In this document: one piece after another, positions 56,501-64,000 of the stretch
Position numbering within the stretch: the stretch's first letter is position 1
Layout of the letters: each line of letters starts with the position of its first letter
Assembly: GCF_900141885.1 (NCBI RefSeq)
Contig: NZ_FQYY01000004.1
Span: 187,277-251,276 of the forward strand
Source of the DNA: Mesonia phycicola
GTDB lineage: Bacteria > Bacteroidota > Bacteroidia > Flavobacteriales > Flavobacteriaceae
DNA: 64,000 bases
Reading direction: 5' to 3'
Translations under genes and position numbers: made by a program
The notes under the pieces: model-generated
What the model saw: the letters and a program-made list of their open reading frames with translations, nothing else
What the model was told of the DNA's origin: nothing
Databases searched by the model: none

Positions 56501-57701
56501 AGAAGAGAAAATTACATCAGAAGATGACGCATTATTAGAAGCATTAGGTGTAAAAGTTGAAGAAAAAAAGAAAACTTCATTTACAGCTTTAGAAGAGCGT
56601 GTTATTGCAGGTTTTGAAGAAATTCAAAAATTTGTTGATGAACATAATCGGCTACCACTTCACGGAGAAGAAAATGATATATTTGAAAGATTGTATGCTG
56701 TTAGATTAGAGAAAATTAAGGAAAAAACAGAGTTTGTTGATTTATTAAAAGAGATAGATTTTCACAACATATTATCTGGTGAGATTAAAAATTCTGTAGA
56801 AGTTTCAGATAATTTAGATGATGATGAATTATTAAATTTATTAGGTGTTGAAGAAGAAGAAAATTCGATAACCAACCTTAAACACGTTAAAACAAGAGCA
56901 GAAAAAAGAGCTGTAGAAGAATTTGCGAATAGAACAATTTGTGAAGATTTTGAGAAATTTAAACCACTATTTGAAAAGACAAAAAAAGAAATAGAAAATG
57001 GATTTAGAGAAACAGTGCGTTTTCGAAAAGATTCAGGTTTTACAAAAACATTAATTCAAGAAAAGCTTTTTGTGGTTATAAGAGGTCAAATGGCTTATAT
57101 AGCTCAAAAAGGAGAAATATTTAAAGCACCAAATGGAGAGGAAGATGCTCGTTTAAGAGTTATTTATGATAATGGTACAGAGAATGATTTATTACAGCGT
57201 TCACTTATTAGAGCAATGTATAAAGATGAAACAAGTCGTTTCGTTACAACACCAGGTTTAGGTCCTTTGTTTTCAGATGAGTTAGAAAGTGATGATTTAG
57301 AAAGTGGTACTATTTACGTATTACGTTCAAACTCTAAGAATCCTTTGATTCTTCAAAATAGAGACGTGTTTCATAAAATTGGCGTTACAGGAAACGATAT
57401 CAATAAGCGCATAGTAAATGCAAAAAACGACCCTACTTTTTTGATGGCTGAAGTAGAAGTTGTTGCAACTTATAAATTAGCAAATATTAAACGACATAAA
57501 TTAGAAAACTTAATACAGTCTTTTTTTAAAAATGCAAAGCTAGATATTGATATTAAAGATCGTTTTGGTAAGCCAGTTAACCCAAAAGAATGGTTTCTTG
57601 TTCCGATATTTATTATTGATGAAGTTGTAGAAAAAATAAAAGACGGTACAATTGAAGATTATTATTATGATGTTAAATCGGCTAATTTAAAAAAAGCATA
57701 A
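56493..57701 (+). CDS. GIY-YIG (T5orf172-type) nuclease family protein
   Basis: A 402-residue protein. Residues about 1-140 are acidic and helical, with two similar blocks (ALLEALGVKVEEKK and ELLNLLGVEEEENS), probably adaptor repeats. The C-terminal part from about residue 270 is a T5orf172/GIY-YIG domain: GTIYVLRSNS as the GIY strand, HKIGVTGNDINKRIVNA as the second strand with the catalytic arginine, and KLENLIQSFF with the metal-binding glutamate. It overlaps the helicase gene by eight bases. The likely role is the DNA-cutting subunit of the system. Confidence 0.83.
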   Translation: MAKEEKITSEDDALLEALGVKVEEKKKTSFTALEERVIAGFEEIQKFVDEHNRLPLHGEENDIFERLYAVRLEKIKEKTEFVDLLKEIDFHNILSGEIKNSVEVSDNLDDDELLNLLGVEEEENSITNLKHVKTRAEKRAVEEFANRTICEDFEKFKPLFEKTKKEIENGFRETVRFRKDSGFTKTLIQEKLFVVIRGQMAYIAQKGEIFKAPNGEEDARLRVIYDNGTENDLLQRSLIRAMYKDETSRFVTTPGLGPLFSDELESDDLESGTIYVLRSNSKNPLILQNRDVFHKIGVTGNDINKRIVNAKNDPTFLMAEVEVVATYKLANIKRHKLENLIQSFFKNAKLDIDIKDRFGKPVNPKEWFLVPIFIIDEVVEKIKDGTIEDYYYDVKSANLKKA

Positions 57702-57800
57702 AGCAAATTTTTGAAACAGTTAAATTATAGTTAGATTACTATAACAAAATTAATTCATATTAATAATTGGAAACATTCCTCACGTTTTAAATTGAAAGAA

Positions 57801-59552
57801 ATGATTTCAAAAAATGACAAAAGTAACGAATATCAAAACGATTGGGCAAAAGATACAAAAGGGGAATACATTCATATTTCAAATGCTCAAAGAGGCTTAG
57901 AAGGTTATTATTGCCTAGGTTGTGATAAAGAAATGATAGCCGCTAAAGGTGATTTACAGGCTCATCATTTTAGGCATTATGCTAAAAATATTGATAAAAA
58001 TAAAACAGAATGTGTTGTTGCTAGTAGAAATTACAGAGAACGTATTGCTAAAGATATCTTACATAGGTTAAAAGAGTTAACAGTACCTGCTGTTTACAAA
58101 TACCCGCCATCGCAAACTAAAGGAGTTCCCTATATAATTCAAGACTCAACCACAGTAAAAGCATTTAAGGTTAAATCAGAAGTAAGCTTTTATGAAGATG
58201 AAAATTGCGAAATCAATTTTGGTCAAAATTCAAATATTCAAAACCGTTACTTACTATTAAGACCAGATATTACATTCTTTAATCATCAAAATGATCCGAT
58301 CCTTTTAGTTGAATTTGTAATTAATCATAAAATTGATGATGAGAAAAGAAATAAATTAAAACGCTTAGGTATTAATACGGTTCAAATTATTATACCAAAA
58401 AAACCTGAACCAGAAATAGAAAAAGCTTTAACCTCAAGTAAAAAAATAAAATGGGTTTTTAATGAAATCGAAGCCAACACCGAATATATATACGTACCCA
58501 AAAGAGATTCTGAAAGAATTTTACCAATTGATGAAGACCAAAGAATCCTTTTTGAAGAATCTTTCAAATGTAGAGCAGCGCAAATTAATGAGCTTATACG
58601 GAGATTTAAAAAATGTCTTCAATCTGAACCTTACCGAAGAGCTGAACACCTCTTTGAACAAGAAATATCTAGAGTTAAGAAAGCTACAAAAATTGAACAA
58701 TCAAGATTGGAAGAACAAGAAGCAAGAATTACTAAAGAAGTCCAAAGAGAGCATACAGAAGAGAATCTTGAACTCGCAAAACGTGGAGGGAGACTTCAAA
58801 GTAAAAGAAGAGAATTTCAAAAAAACAAAGCAGATGTGGAAGAAAGATTTCTTAGTGCAACAAGAAAGTTTAAAGAAGAGCAAGAAGAAATTAGAAGAAT
58901 TACAAAAACAGAACTCAACAACAGCGGAACTGAGGCAGAAATTAGAGAAAGATTTAGAAATAGAAACAGAGAATTACGAGAAGTGTTTAAAACAATATCA
59001 GAAGAATTTGAACGAGCTCAAGAAGAGGAAAGAAGAGCTATCGATGAGATTGCCAGAAAAGAAGATGAAATTGCAGGAAAGTATGAGCGACTTGAGATGG
59101 AAGAACGTAATAGCTTTAGAGAACAAAAAGAAAATCTTCGACAAACAGAAAGAGGAATTCTTAAAAAAGAAAAAAGAACAATTGAATACGATATTAACAC
59201 AAAAACAAGAGAAATTAGCGAGCTACACCACAGCCAAAGCACCTTACGAGAAAAATTTAAAAAACTTGAAGAAAGAGAAAGAGAAAAATATAGAAAACTT
59301 GAAGAAACAGAACGAGAAGAATTTAGACAATCTAGAAACAGAATTGAAGAAAAAGAAGGAAATATTGAAGTTTCAATACGTGAAGAACTTACTAGAGAAC
59401 TCAAAGACCCCTCCTCCAAATTACCCAAAAAACTTGGCTATATATTGGAAGCACGAAGAGTGGGAAGCGATTACAAAGACGCTGAACGCCAAGAAAAATT
59501 ATATCAAGCAGCAAGAGAATTTTTTAAAAAGGGAACTTGGAAATCACAATAG
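57801..59552 (+). CDS. CoiA-like zinc-finger/PD-(D/E)XK nuclease protein with long coiled coil
   Basis: About 583 residues. Residues 10-75 hold a CoiA-type zinc finger (YYCLGCDKEMI ... HHFRH). Residues 75-240 look like a PD-(D/E)XK nuclease: RERIAKDILHRL, then LLLRPDITFF with the acidic residue and ILLVEFVINHKIDDEKR with E-x-V...K. Residues about 270-520 are a highly charged coiled coil. The end (LYQAAREFFKKGTWKS) is typical of such proteins. The ATG at 57801 is preferred over a TTG at 57792. It follows the GIY-YIG gene by about 100 bases, so it may be co-transcribed with the operon. A 379-codon open frame overlaps it in +1 and is judged below. Confidence 0.75.
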   Translation: MISKNDKSNEYQNDWAKDTKGEYIHISNAQRGLEGYYCLGCDKEMIAAKGDLQAHHFRHYAKNIDKNKTECVVASRNYRERIAKDILHRLKELTVPAVYKYPPSQTKGVPYIIQDSTTVKAFKVKSEVSFYEDENCEINFGQNSNIQNRYLLLRPDITFFNHQNDPILLVEFVINHKIDDEKRNKLKRLGINTVQIIIPKKPEPEIEKALTSSKKIKWVFNEIEANTEYIYVPKRDSERILPIDEDQRILFEESFKCRAAQINELIRRFKKCLQSEPYRRAEHLFEQEISRVKKATKIEQSRLEEQEARITKEVQREHTEENLELAKRGGRLQSKRREFQKNKADVEERFLSATRKFKEEQEEIRRITKTELNNSGTEAEIRERFRNRNRELREVFKTISEEFERAQEEERRAIDEIARKEDEIAGKYERLEMEERNSFREQKENLRQTERGILKKEKRTIEYDINTKTREISELHHSQSTLREKFKKLEEREREKYRKLEETEREEFRQSRNRIEEKEGNIEVSIREELTRELKDPSSKLPKKLGYILEARRVGSDYKDAERQEKLYQAAREFFKKGTWKSQ

Positions 59553-59765
59553 AACATTAGAATCATTTTTAGAGGAGTTTAAAGAAGATTTCATTTTTTA
59601 ATATACTTGTATACAAAATCAAATATATTGTTACAATGGAATACCACAATACCCAAAACTAAGAGTATTAATTTTAAGATACTTTCAAGCCTGATAAACC
59701 ATATTTCTATAACTACTAAACTATGCTAAATTTCATAAGTTTAGAAATAGATTAAAAATGATGCT

Positions 59766-59790
59766 AACGGTAAAATAAACCGTAACCGTT
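59766..59790. repeat. ACCGTT-type repeats beside the integrase gene
   Basis: AACGGT (59766-59771, inverted) and ACCGTA-ACCGTT (59779-59790), the same units as the tandem array at 49941-49988. They lie 19 bases past the integrase stop, in the 256-base gap after the nuclease gene, which holds no other gene that I can see. Confidence 0.55.
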
Positions 59791-59808
59791 TAATGGTAGG
59801 CATATAAA

Positions 59809-61134
59809 TTATTTAACAGCTTTGAGCTTAGGATCTTCTTCTTCTTGTTCTCTTTGTATTTGTTTGTTCCAATAAGAAGCCATTTGTGCTGCAGAATCTA
59901 ATGAGGTCTTACCTATGTAATTTAAAAATTCTCGTTCTGTACTATGTCCTGTTGTATTTATAAGGTGTGCAGTTGGTATTTCTGTTCCATAATAATTTGT
60001 AGCAAAAGAACGTCTACAAATATGTGAAGTAACAAGTTGATGTTTTGGGTATTTACCGTCTTTTTTTCGGTTGGTATGTTCATCTATTTTTGCACCTTCA
60101 ATAATTTGGGTTAATCCAGCATCTTTAGCTACATCTTTTATTAAACGGTTAAAAACCGTCATTGCACTACCCCTATTTTTACTGTAATGGTCAGGAAAAT
60201 TACCATTATACTTTTCTAAAATTTTCTGTACTTTAGGATGAACGGGAATAACTACACGTTTTTTTGTTTTTTGCTGAACCAGTTCTATAAAATTAAGGTT
60301 TCCATTAGATTTAAGATTCTTATTAGTTAGCTGTAGAAGATCACCAGCCCTCTGCCCTATATAACATCCTATTATTAACCAATCCTTAGCATTTTCGAGT
60401 TGCTTATTTTTAAAATTAGTTTCTTCAATCTTTTTCAATTCATCGAAACTGAGATATATTTTTTTTACAGGAACTTTAAAACCTTTAAAATTTGATAATT
60501 CATTGCTAACTTTATATCCAGAACGTTGAGCATCTAAGCATATAGTTTTTAAAAATTTTAGATAACGTCCAGCTGTATTTCTTGCAAGCTTATCGGTTTC
60601 TAACATATAGGTTAAAAATTCATCTCTAAATTTTAAATCAACGTCAGATAATCGATATTTTTTTCGTGTTTGTTTCTGAAAATTTTCAATTTTCTTTTTT
60701 ATAGTTTTATATTTAGTAATTGTAGCTTTAGAAGCACCTAAACTTCCTGTCCTATCATTTGTTTTCAGTTTTAATTTATTTACATAATGTTCACAATAAT
60801 TATCTAAATAATTATTATCTGTAACCTCTACTTTATTGAAAAAACTATCTAAATGAGTTATTAACCAACCAGAATTAATAAATTCACCACTGCTGCTTGC
60901 TTCATTGAACTTTTTAATTACAAAATTGCTCAATTCATCCAATTTATTTTGAATATTCTGTTTATCTGTAAATCCTGCTACTTGCCTTACCTTACCACTC
61001 TTATTATTAAAATAATCTGGATTAATTAAAATAGGAGTGATTTTTCTAAAATCGTTTTTCTCATCAATAATCAGTCGAATGGTAATTTTTGATGGATTGC
61101 GTTTTCCCCTAACTTGAAATTTAATAGAAGCCAT
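59809..61134 (-). CDS. Tyrosine recombinase (integrase) of the element
   Basis: A 441-residue phage-type integrase common in Bacteroidetes elements. The N-terminal 100 residues are an arm-binding domain (FQVRGKRNPSKITIRLI), then a SAM-like core-binding domain (about 110-215) and the catalytic domain. Active-site residues: arginine in CYIGQRAGDLLQL, HICRRSFATNY for the H-x-x-R pair, TGHSTEREF for the histidine and the nucleophile tyrosine in FLNYIG. It lies at the right end of the element, pointing inward, as expected when it recombines the nearby attachment site. Confidence 0.92.
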   Translation of the reverse strand: MASIKFQVRGKRNPSKITIRLIIDEKNDFRKITPILINPDYFNNKSGKVRQVAGFTDKQNIQNKLDELSNFVIKKFNEASSSGEFINSGWLITHLDSFFNKVEVTDNNYLDNYCEHYVNKLKLKTNDRTGSLGASKATITKYKTIKKKIENFQKQTRKKYRLSDVDLKFRDEFLTYMLETDKLARNTAGRYLKFLKTICLDAQRSGYKVSNELSNFKGFKVPVKKIYLSFDELKKIEETNFKNKQLENAKDWLIIGCYIGQRAGDLLQLTNKNLKSNGNLNFIELVQQKTKKRVVIPVHPKVQKILEKYNGNFPDHYSKNRGSAMTVFNRLIKDVAKDAGLTQIIEGAKIDEHTNRKKDGKYPKHQLVTSHICRRSFATNYYGTEIPTAHLINTTGHSTEREFLNYIGKTSLDSAAQMASYWNKQIQREQEEEDPKLKAVK

Positions 61135-61183
61135 TATTTTATTGTCTAAAATTATTTAATATCAAAAATAGAAAATAAAAAAC

Positions 61184-61210
61184 TTGTACCGTGATTTGTA
61201 CCGAGAATAA
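61184..61210 (+). repeat. 27-bp end repeat, right copy (possible recombinase arm site)
   Basis: TTGTACCGTGA followed by TTTGTACCGAG and AATAA; differs from the left copy at three positions. It lies 50 bases before the integrase start codon and could also regulate that gene. The rest of 61135-61344 shows no gene. Confidence 0.7.
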
Positions 61211-61344
61211 TTTAATTTACTTTAATTAAACCTAACTCAACCTTATTTAAATTACTACAAAAACCCTCTTAAACACTATTAAAATAGGGTATTTGTCTAA
61301 TACTTACTATATCTAATCGTAAATTAAAATAAACCAATTAAGTT

Positions 61345-61359
61345 CCCTCATTCTCCGCT
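61345..61359 (+). repeat. Right attachment site (attR core)
   Basis: Exact copy of the last bases of tRNA-Ser (TCCCTCATTCTCCGC), marking the right end of the element. Confidence 0.9.
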
Positions 61360-61361
61360 TA

Positions 61362-61395
61362 AAACTCGTAACTTAATTGTTACGAGTTTTTTTTT
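61362..61395 (+). terminator. Original terminator of tRNA-Ser, displaced by the insertion
   Basis: Perfect 12-bp stem (61362-61373 with 61380-61391) and a long T-run, two bases past the attR core. Confidence 0.8.
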
Positions 61396-61484
61396 TGTAA
61401 TATAATTAGCTAACACTTTTTTTGAGTAAAATGGAGTTTTACTAGACTTTCGTATAAAATTTAAATACTTCAACTCTAAACAAA

Positions 61485-61523
61485 AAAAAGAGAAGAATAA
61501 CACACTGGCTACCTTCTCTTTTT
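61485..61523 (-). terminator. Terminator of the PfkB kinase/mannitol dehydrogenase genes
   Basis: 11-bp stem (61485-61495 with 61513-61523) with a 17-nt loop and T-run on the minus strand, 37 bases past the kinase stop. Between the tRNA terminator and this hairpin I see nothing. Confidence 0.65.
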
Positions 61524-61559
61524 CCACTTCAATTAAAAAAACTATTTTTCTATGAATAG

Positions 61560-62459
61560 CTATACCATTATTTCTTTTACTTTTTCTATAGTGATATCTG
61601 GATTAGCTCCAAAACTACCTGCTACTACTCCACCTACAGCACAAGCAAAATCTAGAGATTCTTGTGGAGAATTTTCTGTTAGTAAATGACCTATTAAAGC
61701 TCCTAAAAAAGAATCTCCTGCTCCTACAGTATCTACCAATGTAACTTTATAGCCTTCGTTATAATAAAATTTACCTTCGTAAAACAAAACAGCTCCATTA
61801 CCTCCTTTAGTTACACAAACTGCTTTAGCTTTAGCTTTTTTGGCTATAAATTTCATTTTTTCTTCCATAGTAACTTCTATAGAAAAATCATTTTGAGTAA
61901 TCTCTTCTATTTCTTCTTCATTAAATTTAATTAAGTCTGCATGAAGCATTAAACTATTAAGTGTTTCAATATCATAATGAGGAGGTCTCAAATTCACATC
62001 AAACACTTTAATAAGCTTGTGATCTTTTAAAATTTTAAGCAAAGTGTTTCTTGTTACTGTATCTCTTGAGGCCAAACTTCCATAAATTAATACATTAGAG
62101 GTTTTACATATGTTAGAGATTTTATCTGAATATGCTATTGCATCCCAAGCTACAGATTTTTTAATATCATAAGTGGCACAACCATTTTTATCTAACGATA
62201 CTAGTACTTTACCTGTTTGTAAATTTTCTACCTCACTAACTGCCTCTGTATTTACTCCTTTTTCTTTCATAAAAGAGAGTAATTGGCTACCGTCTTCATC
62301 TTTACCTACAGCACTAATTACTGCTACAGGAAAACCAAAAGAGTTTAACCTTAATGCAATATTTAATGGTGCTCCTCCTATTTTCTTTTCATCACCAAAA
62401 ACATCAAACAACACCTCCCCAAAACTCACAAAATTAATATCTGTATTTTGAAACATCAT
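61560..62459 (-). CDS. PfkB-family carbohydrate kinase (fructokinase-like)
   Basis: A 299-residue ribokinase-fold sugar kinase. The N-terminal glycine pair motif is GEVLFDVFGDEKKIGGAPLNIALRL, and the C-terminal signature DTVGAGDSFLGALIG carries the catalytic aspartate and anion hole. It lies 22 bases after a mannitol dehydrogenase family gene on the same strand. That enzyme would produce fructose from mannitol, so fructokinase is the most reasonable activity; other hexoses cannot be excluded. Confidence 0.85.
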   Translation of the reverse strand: MMFQNTDINFVSFGEVLFDVFGDEKKIGGAPLNIALRLNSFGFPVAVISAVGKDEDGSQLLSFMKEKGVNTEAVSEVENLQTGKVLVSLDKNGCATYDIKKSVAWDAIAYSDKISNICKTSNVLIYGSLASRDTVTRNTLLKILKDHKLIKVFDVNLRPPHYDIETLNSLMLHADLIKFNEEEIEEITQNDFSIEVTMEEKMKFIAKKAKAKAVCVTKGGNGAVLFYEGKFYYNEGYKVTLVDTVGAGDSFLGALIGHLLTENSPQESLDFACAVGGVVAGSFGANPDITIEKVKEIMV

Positions 62460-62481
62460 AGCTTTATATTTTTTAAACTCT

Positions 62482-63978
62482 TTAAACTAATGCTGCAGAA
62501 ATATTAATTTCTTGTATACAGTCTTTAATTGATTTATTTCTTACTTTATTTAGTGCACTTACAAATGCATTTACAAACACATCGTTATTTACCAAGTCTC
62601 CAAAAATTGAATTAATTTCTAGAAACGCTATTGGATTTTTATGAGAAAGCTCTGCTGCTTTTATCAGTGTGTCTTTCATTACATCTTTAATCTCATAAGT
62701 ATTATTATTTTCATCTACCCCATCATTATACTTACACCAAGCAGCAATAACCAATGTTATTCTGTCTATATTTTGATTTCCTTTTAATTGATCTCTTAAA
62801 GTAGATAATAAGAAAATTGGAATTTTAGCAGAGCTTTCTAAGCAAATTCTACTAATTAAATCTTTGATATAAACATTTTGAAATCTATCTAACAAAGTTT
62901 GTTTATAAGCATCTAAATCCATTCCGTCTAAAGATCCAAGAGTTGGCGTTACTTCAACATCCATAAAATCTTTTAAAAATTTACTAAAATCTTTATCGGT
63001 AGCTACCTGATCTATGGTATTATAACCGTGTAATGCACCTAAAATACCTAAACAACTATGCCCAGCATTTAATAACCTAAGTTTCATATTTTCATAAGGC
63101 AATACGTTTTCTACAAACTGTACACCTACTTTTTCCCAAGCTGGACGGCCAGATACAAAATGATCTTCTACTACCCATTGGTTAAACGGCTCACATACTA
63201 CAGGCCACTTGTCTTCTATTTGAAATTTTTCTTTTAAGGTTTCTATATCTTCTGCTACGGTTACAGGAGTAATTCTATCTACCATTGCATTAGGAAAAGA
63301 GACATTTTCTTGCACCCAGTCTACCAATTCTGGTTCTGCTTTTTTTATAAATTCTGTTAGTGCTTTTTTAGCTACTTCTCCGTTTTCTTGAATATTATCG
63401 CAAGACTGGATGGTTAAACCATGCTCTCCTCTAGTTTTTCTTAATTTTAAGGCCTGAGTTATATAACCAAACACTGTTTTAGGTGCCTCTGGATTTTCTA
63501 AATCTTGCTGTATTAGCGGATTTGAAAAATCAAACTTACCAGTCCCTTCATTTAAATTATATCCGCCTTCTGTAATGGTAAGAGAAATTATTTTAATATC
63601 TGGGTGCGCAATTTTTTCTATAACTGCTGAAGGGTTTTCTGGTCCAAAAATAAATTCTACAATAGAACCTATTACTTTTGCCGTAAACGTACCATCTAAC
63701 TCTTTTATCATTAACGTATACAATCCATCTTGATCTTTTAGTACTTTGTAAATTTTCTGATCAAAATCCATTAACCCTACCCCGCAAATACCACAATCTA
63801 ACACGCCGTGATTTTGCATTAACTCGTGCGCATAAAACGCTTGATGTGATCTATGAAAATTACCAACACCTATATGAACTATACTTGTGGTAATACTATC
63901 TCTATTATAAGTTGGCTTCTCTACTCTAGATGAGATAGCACCCATATTCTCTTGATTTAAGCCAATTAAATTTTCCAT
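62482..63978 (-). CDS. Mannitol dehydrogenase family protein (polyol 2-dehydrogenase)
   Basis: A 498-residue long-chain mannitol dehydrogenase family enzyme, probably mannitol to fructose with NAD. The N-terminal Rossmann motif is IVHIGVGNFHRSHQAFYAHEL near residue 35. The active-site pattern K-x4-N-x2-H is present in MKLRLLNAGHS near residue 300, and ITEGGYNL and PVTVAEDIETL are typical. About 20 bases remain upstream in the window, so other pathway genes may lie just outside. With the PfkB kinase it forms a route from mannitol to fructose-6-phosphate. Confidence 0.9.
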   Translation of the reverse strand: MENLIGLNQENMGAISSRVEKPTYNRDSITTSIVHIGVGNFHRSHQAFYAHELMQNHGVLDCGICGVGLMDFDQKIYKVLKDQDGLYTLMIKELDGTFTAKVIGSIVEFIFGPENPSAVIEKIAHPDIKIISLTITEGGYNLNEGTGKFDFSNPLIQQDLENPEAPKTVFGYITQALKLRKTRGEHGLTIQSCDNIQENGEVAKKALTEFIKKAEPELVDWVQENVSFPNAMVDRITPVTVAEDIETLKEKFQIEDKWPVVCEPFNQWVVEDHFVSGRPAWEKVGVQFVENVLPYENMKLRLLNAGHSCLGILGALHGYNTIDQVATDKDFSKFLKDFMDVEVTPTLGSLDGMDLDAYKQTLLDRFQNVYIKDLISRICLESSAKIPIFLLSTLRDQLKGNQNIDRITLVIAAWCKYNDGVDENNNTYEIKDVMKDTLIKAAELSHKNPIAFLEINSIFGDLVNNDVFVNAFVSALNKVRNKSIKDCIQEINISAALV

Positions 63979-64000
63979 AGTTATATATTTTCTTTTAAAT

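Larger units (their letters stand above)
47222..61359. mobile_element. Integrated genetic element in tRNA-Ser, with replication module and defence-like cargo
   Basis: Bounded by a perfect 15-bp direct repeat, one copy in the tRNA 3' end and the other at the far side. It contains a tyrosine recombinase at the right end, an excisionase-like HTH protein, a primase-like Toprim protein, a P-loop DUF3987 protein, iteron-like repeats, one unknown protein and a methyltransferase/helicase/GIY-YIG/CoiA-like cargo. Related 27-bp repeats lie just inside both ends. No relaxase, coupling ATPase, capsid, terminase or tail gene is visible. Element length from repeat to repeat is 14,123 bp. Confidence 0.9.

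Noticed and set aside
51700-57701. BREX or DISARM system
   Set aside because: No PglZ, BrxC/L, DrmA or DrmB-type gene is present; the methyltransferase-helicase-GIY-YIG order is a different set.
59018-59428. 136-codon minus-strand frame with many serines, opposite the coiled coil
   Set aside because: Serine/leucine-rich composition is what the complement of a K/E/R-rich coiled coil gives.

Overview
The window comes from an AT-rich member of the Bacteroidetes, most likely a marine or aquatic Flavobacteriaceae. Supporting this: a SusC/SusD pair, a protein with a type IX secretion (Por) C-terminal sorting signal, GH97 and GH65 enzymes beside a SusCD system, a BshB1 bacillithiol gene, and two tRNA promoters of the phylum's own type (TTTG, 18 nt, TAnnTTTG). 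Genus cannot be read from the sequence.

Layout. 1-1524: the end of a histidine kinase gene, its overlapping response regulator and a small unknown protein. 1614-6084 (minus): a four-gene glycolytic operon (pfkA, gapA, a BadF-type sugar kinase, pgi). 6213-27955: a starch/maltodextrin utilisation locus. A minus-strand set (LacI-type regulator, SLC45-like MFS maltose transporter, beta-phosphoglucomutase, GH65 maltose phosphorylase, GH97 alpha-glucosidase, two GH13 enzymes) lies back to back with a plus-strand set (susC, susD, susE-like, a T9SS-secreted GH13 amylase and a GH13 lipoprotein that resembles archaeal Pyrococcus-type amylases). Together they describe surface hydrolysis of alpha-glucan, SusCD import, periplasmic trimming, maltose uptake and phosphorolysis to glucose plus beta-glucose-1-phosphate, which feeds the neighbouring glycolytic operon. 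28015-46996: housekeeping genes (two secreted peptidases, an LpoB-like trio, dsbD, tilS, pabB, a LysR regulator with a YeiH-type exporter, lpdA, nhaC, bshB1, tRNA-His, an M28 peptidase).

47222-61359: a 14.1-kb integrated element inserted in the 3' end of tRNA-Ser(TGA). It is bounded by a perfect 15-bp direct repeat and carries a tyrosine recombinase, an excisionase-like HTH protein, a Toprim/zinc-ribbon primase-like protein and a P-loop DUF3987 protein. Between those last two genes sits an iteron-like array beside a very AT-rich stretch, so the element looks able to replicate after excision. I see no relaxase, coupling protein or virion gene, which is closer to a phage-satellite-like plan than to a conjugative element. 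Its cargo is a tightly overlapping methyltransferase - SF2 helicase - GIY-YIG operon, followed by a CoiA-like zinc-finger/nuclease/coiled-coil protein. This is the best candidate for an under-described defence system in the window.

61560-63978: a PfkB sugar kinase and a mannitol dehydrogenase family protein, probably part of a mannitol/polyol pathway that continues beyond the window.
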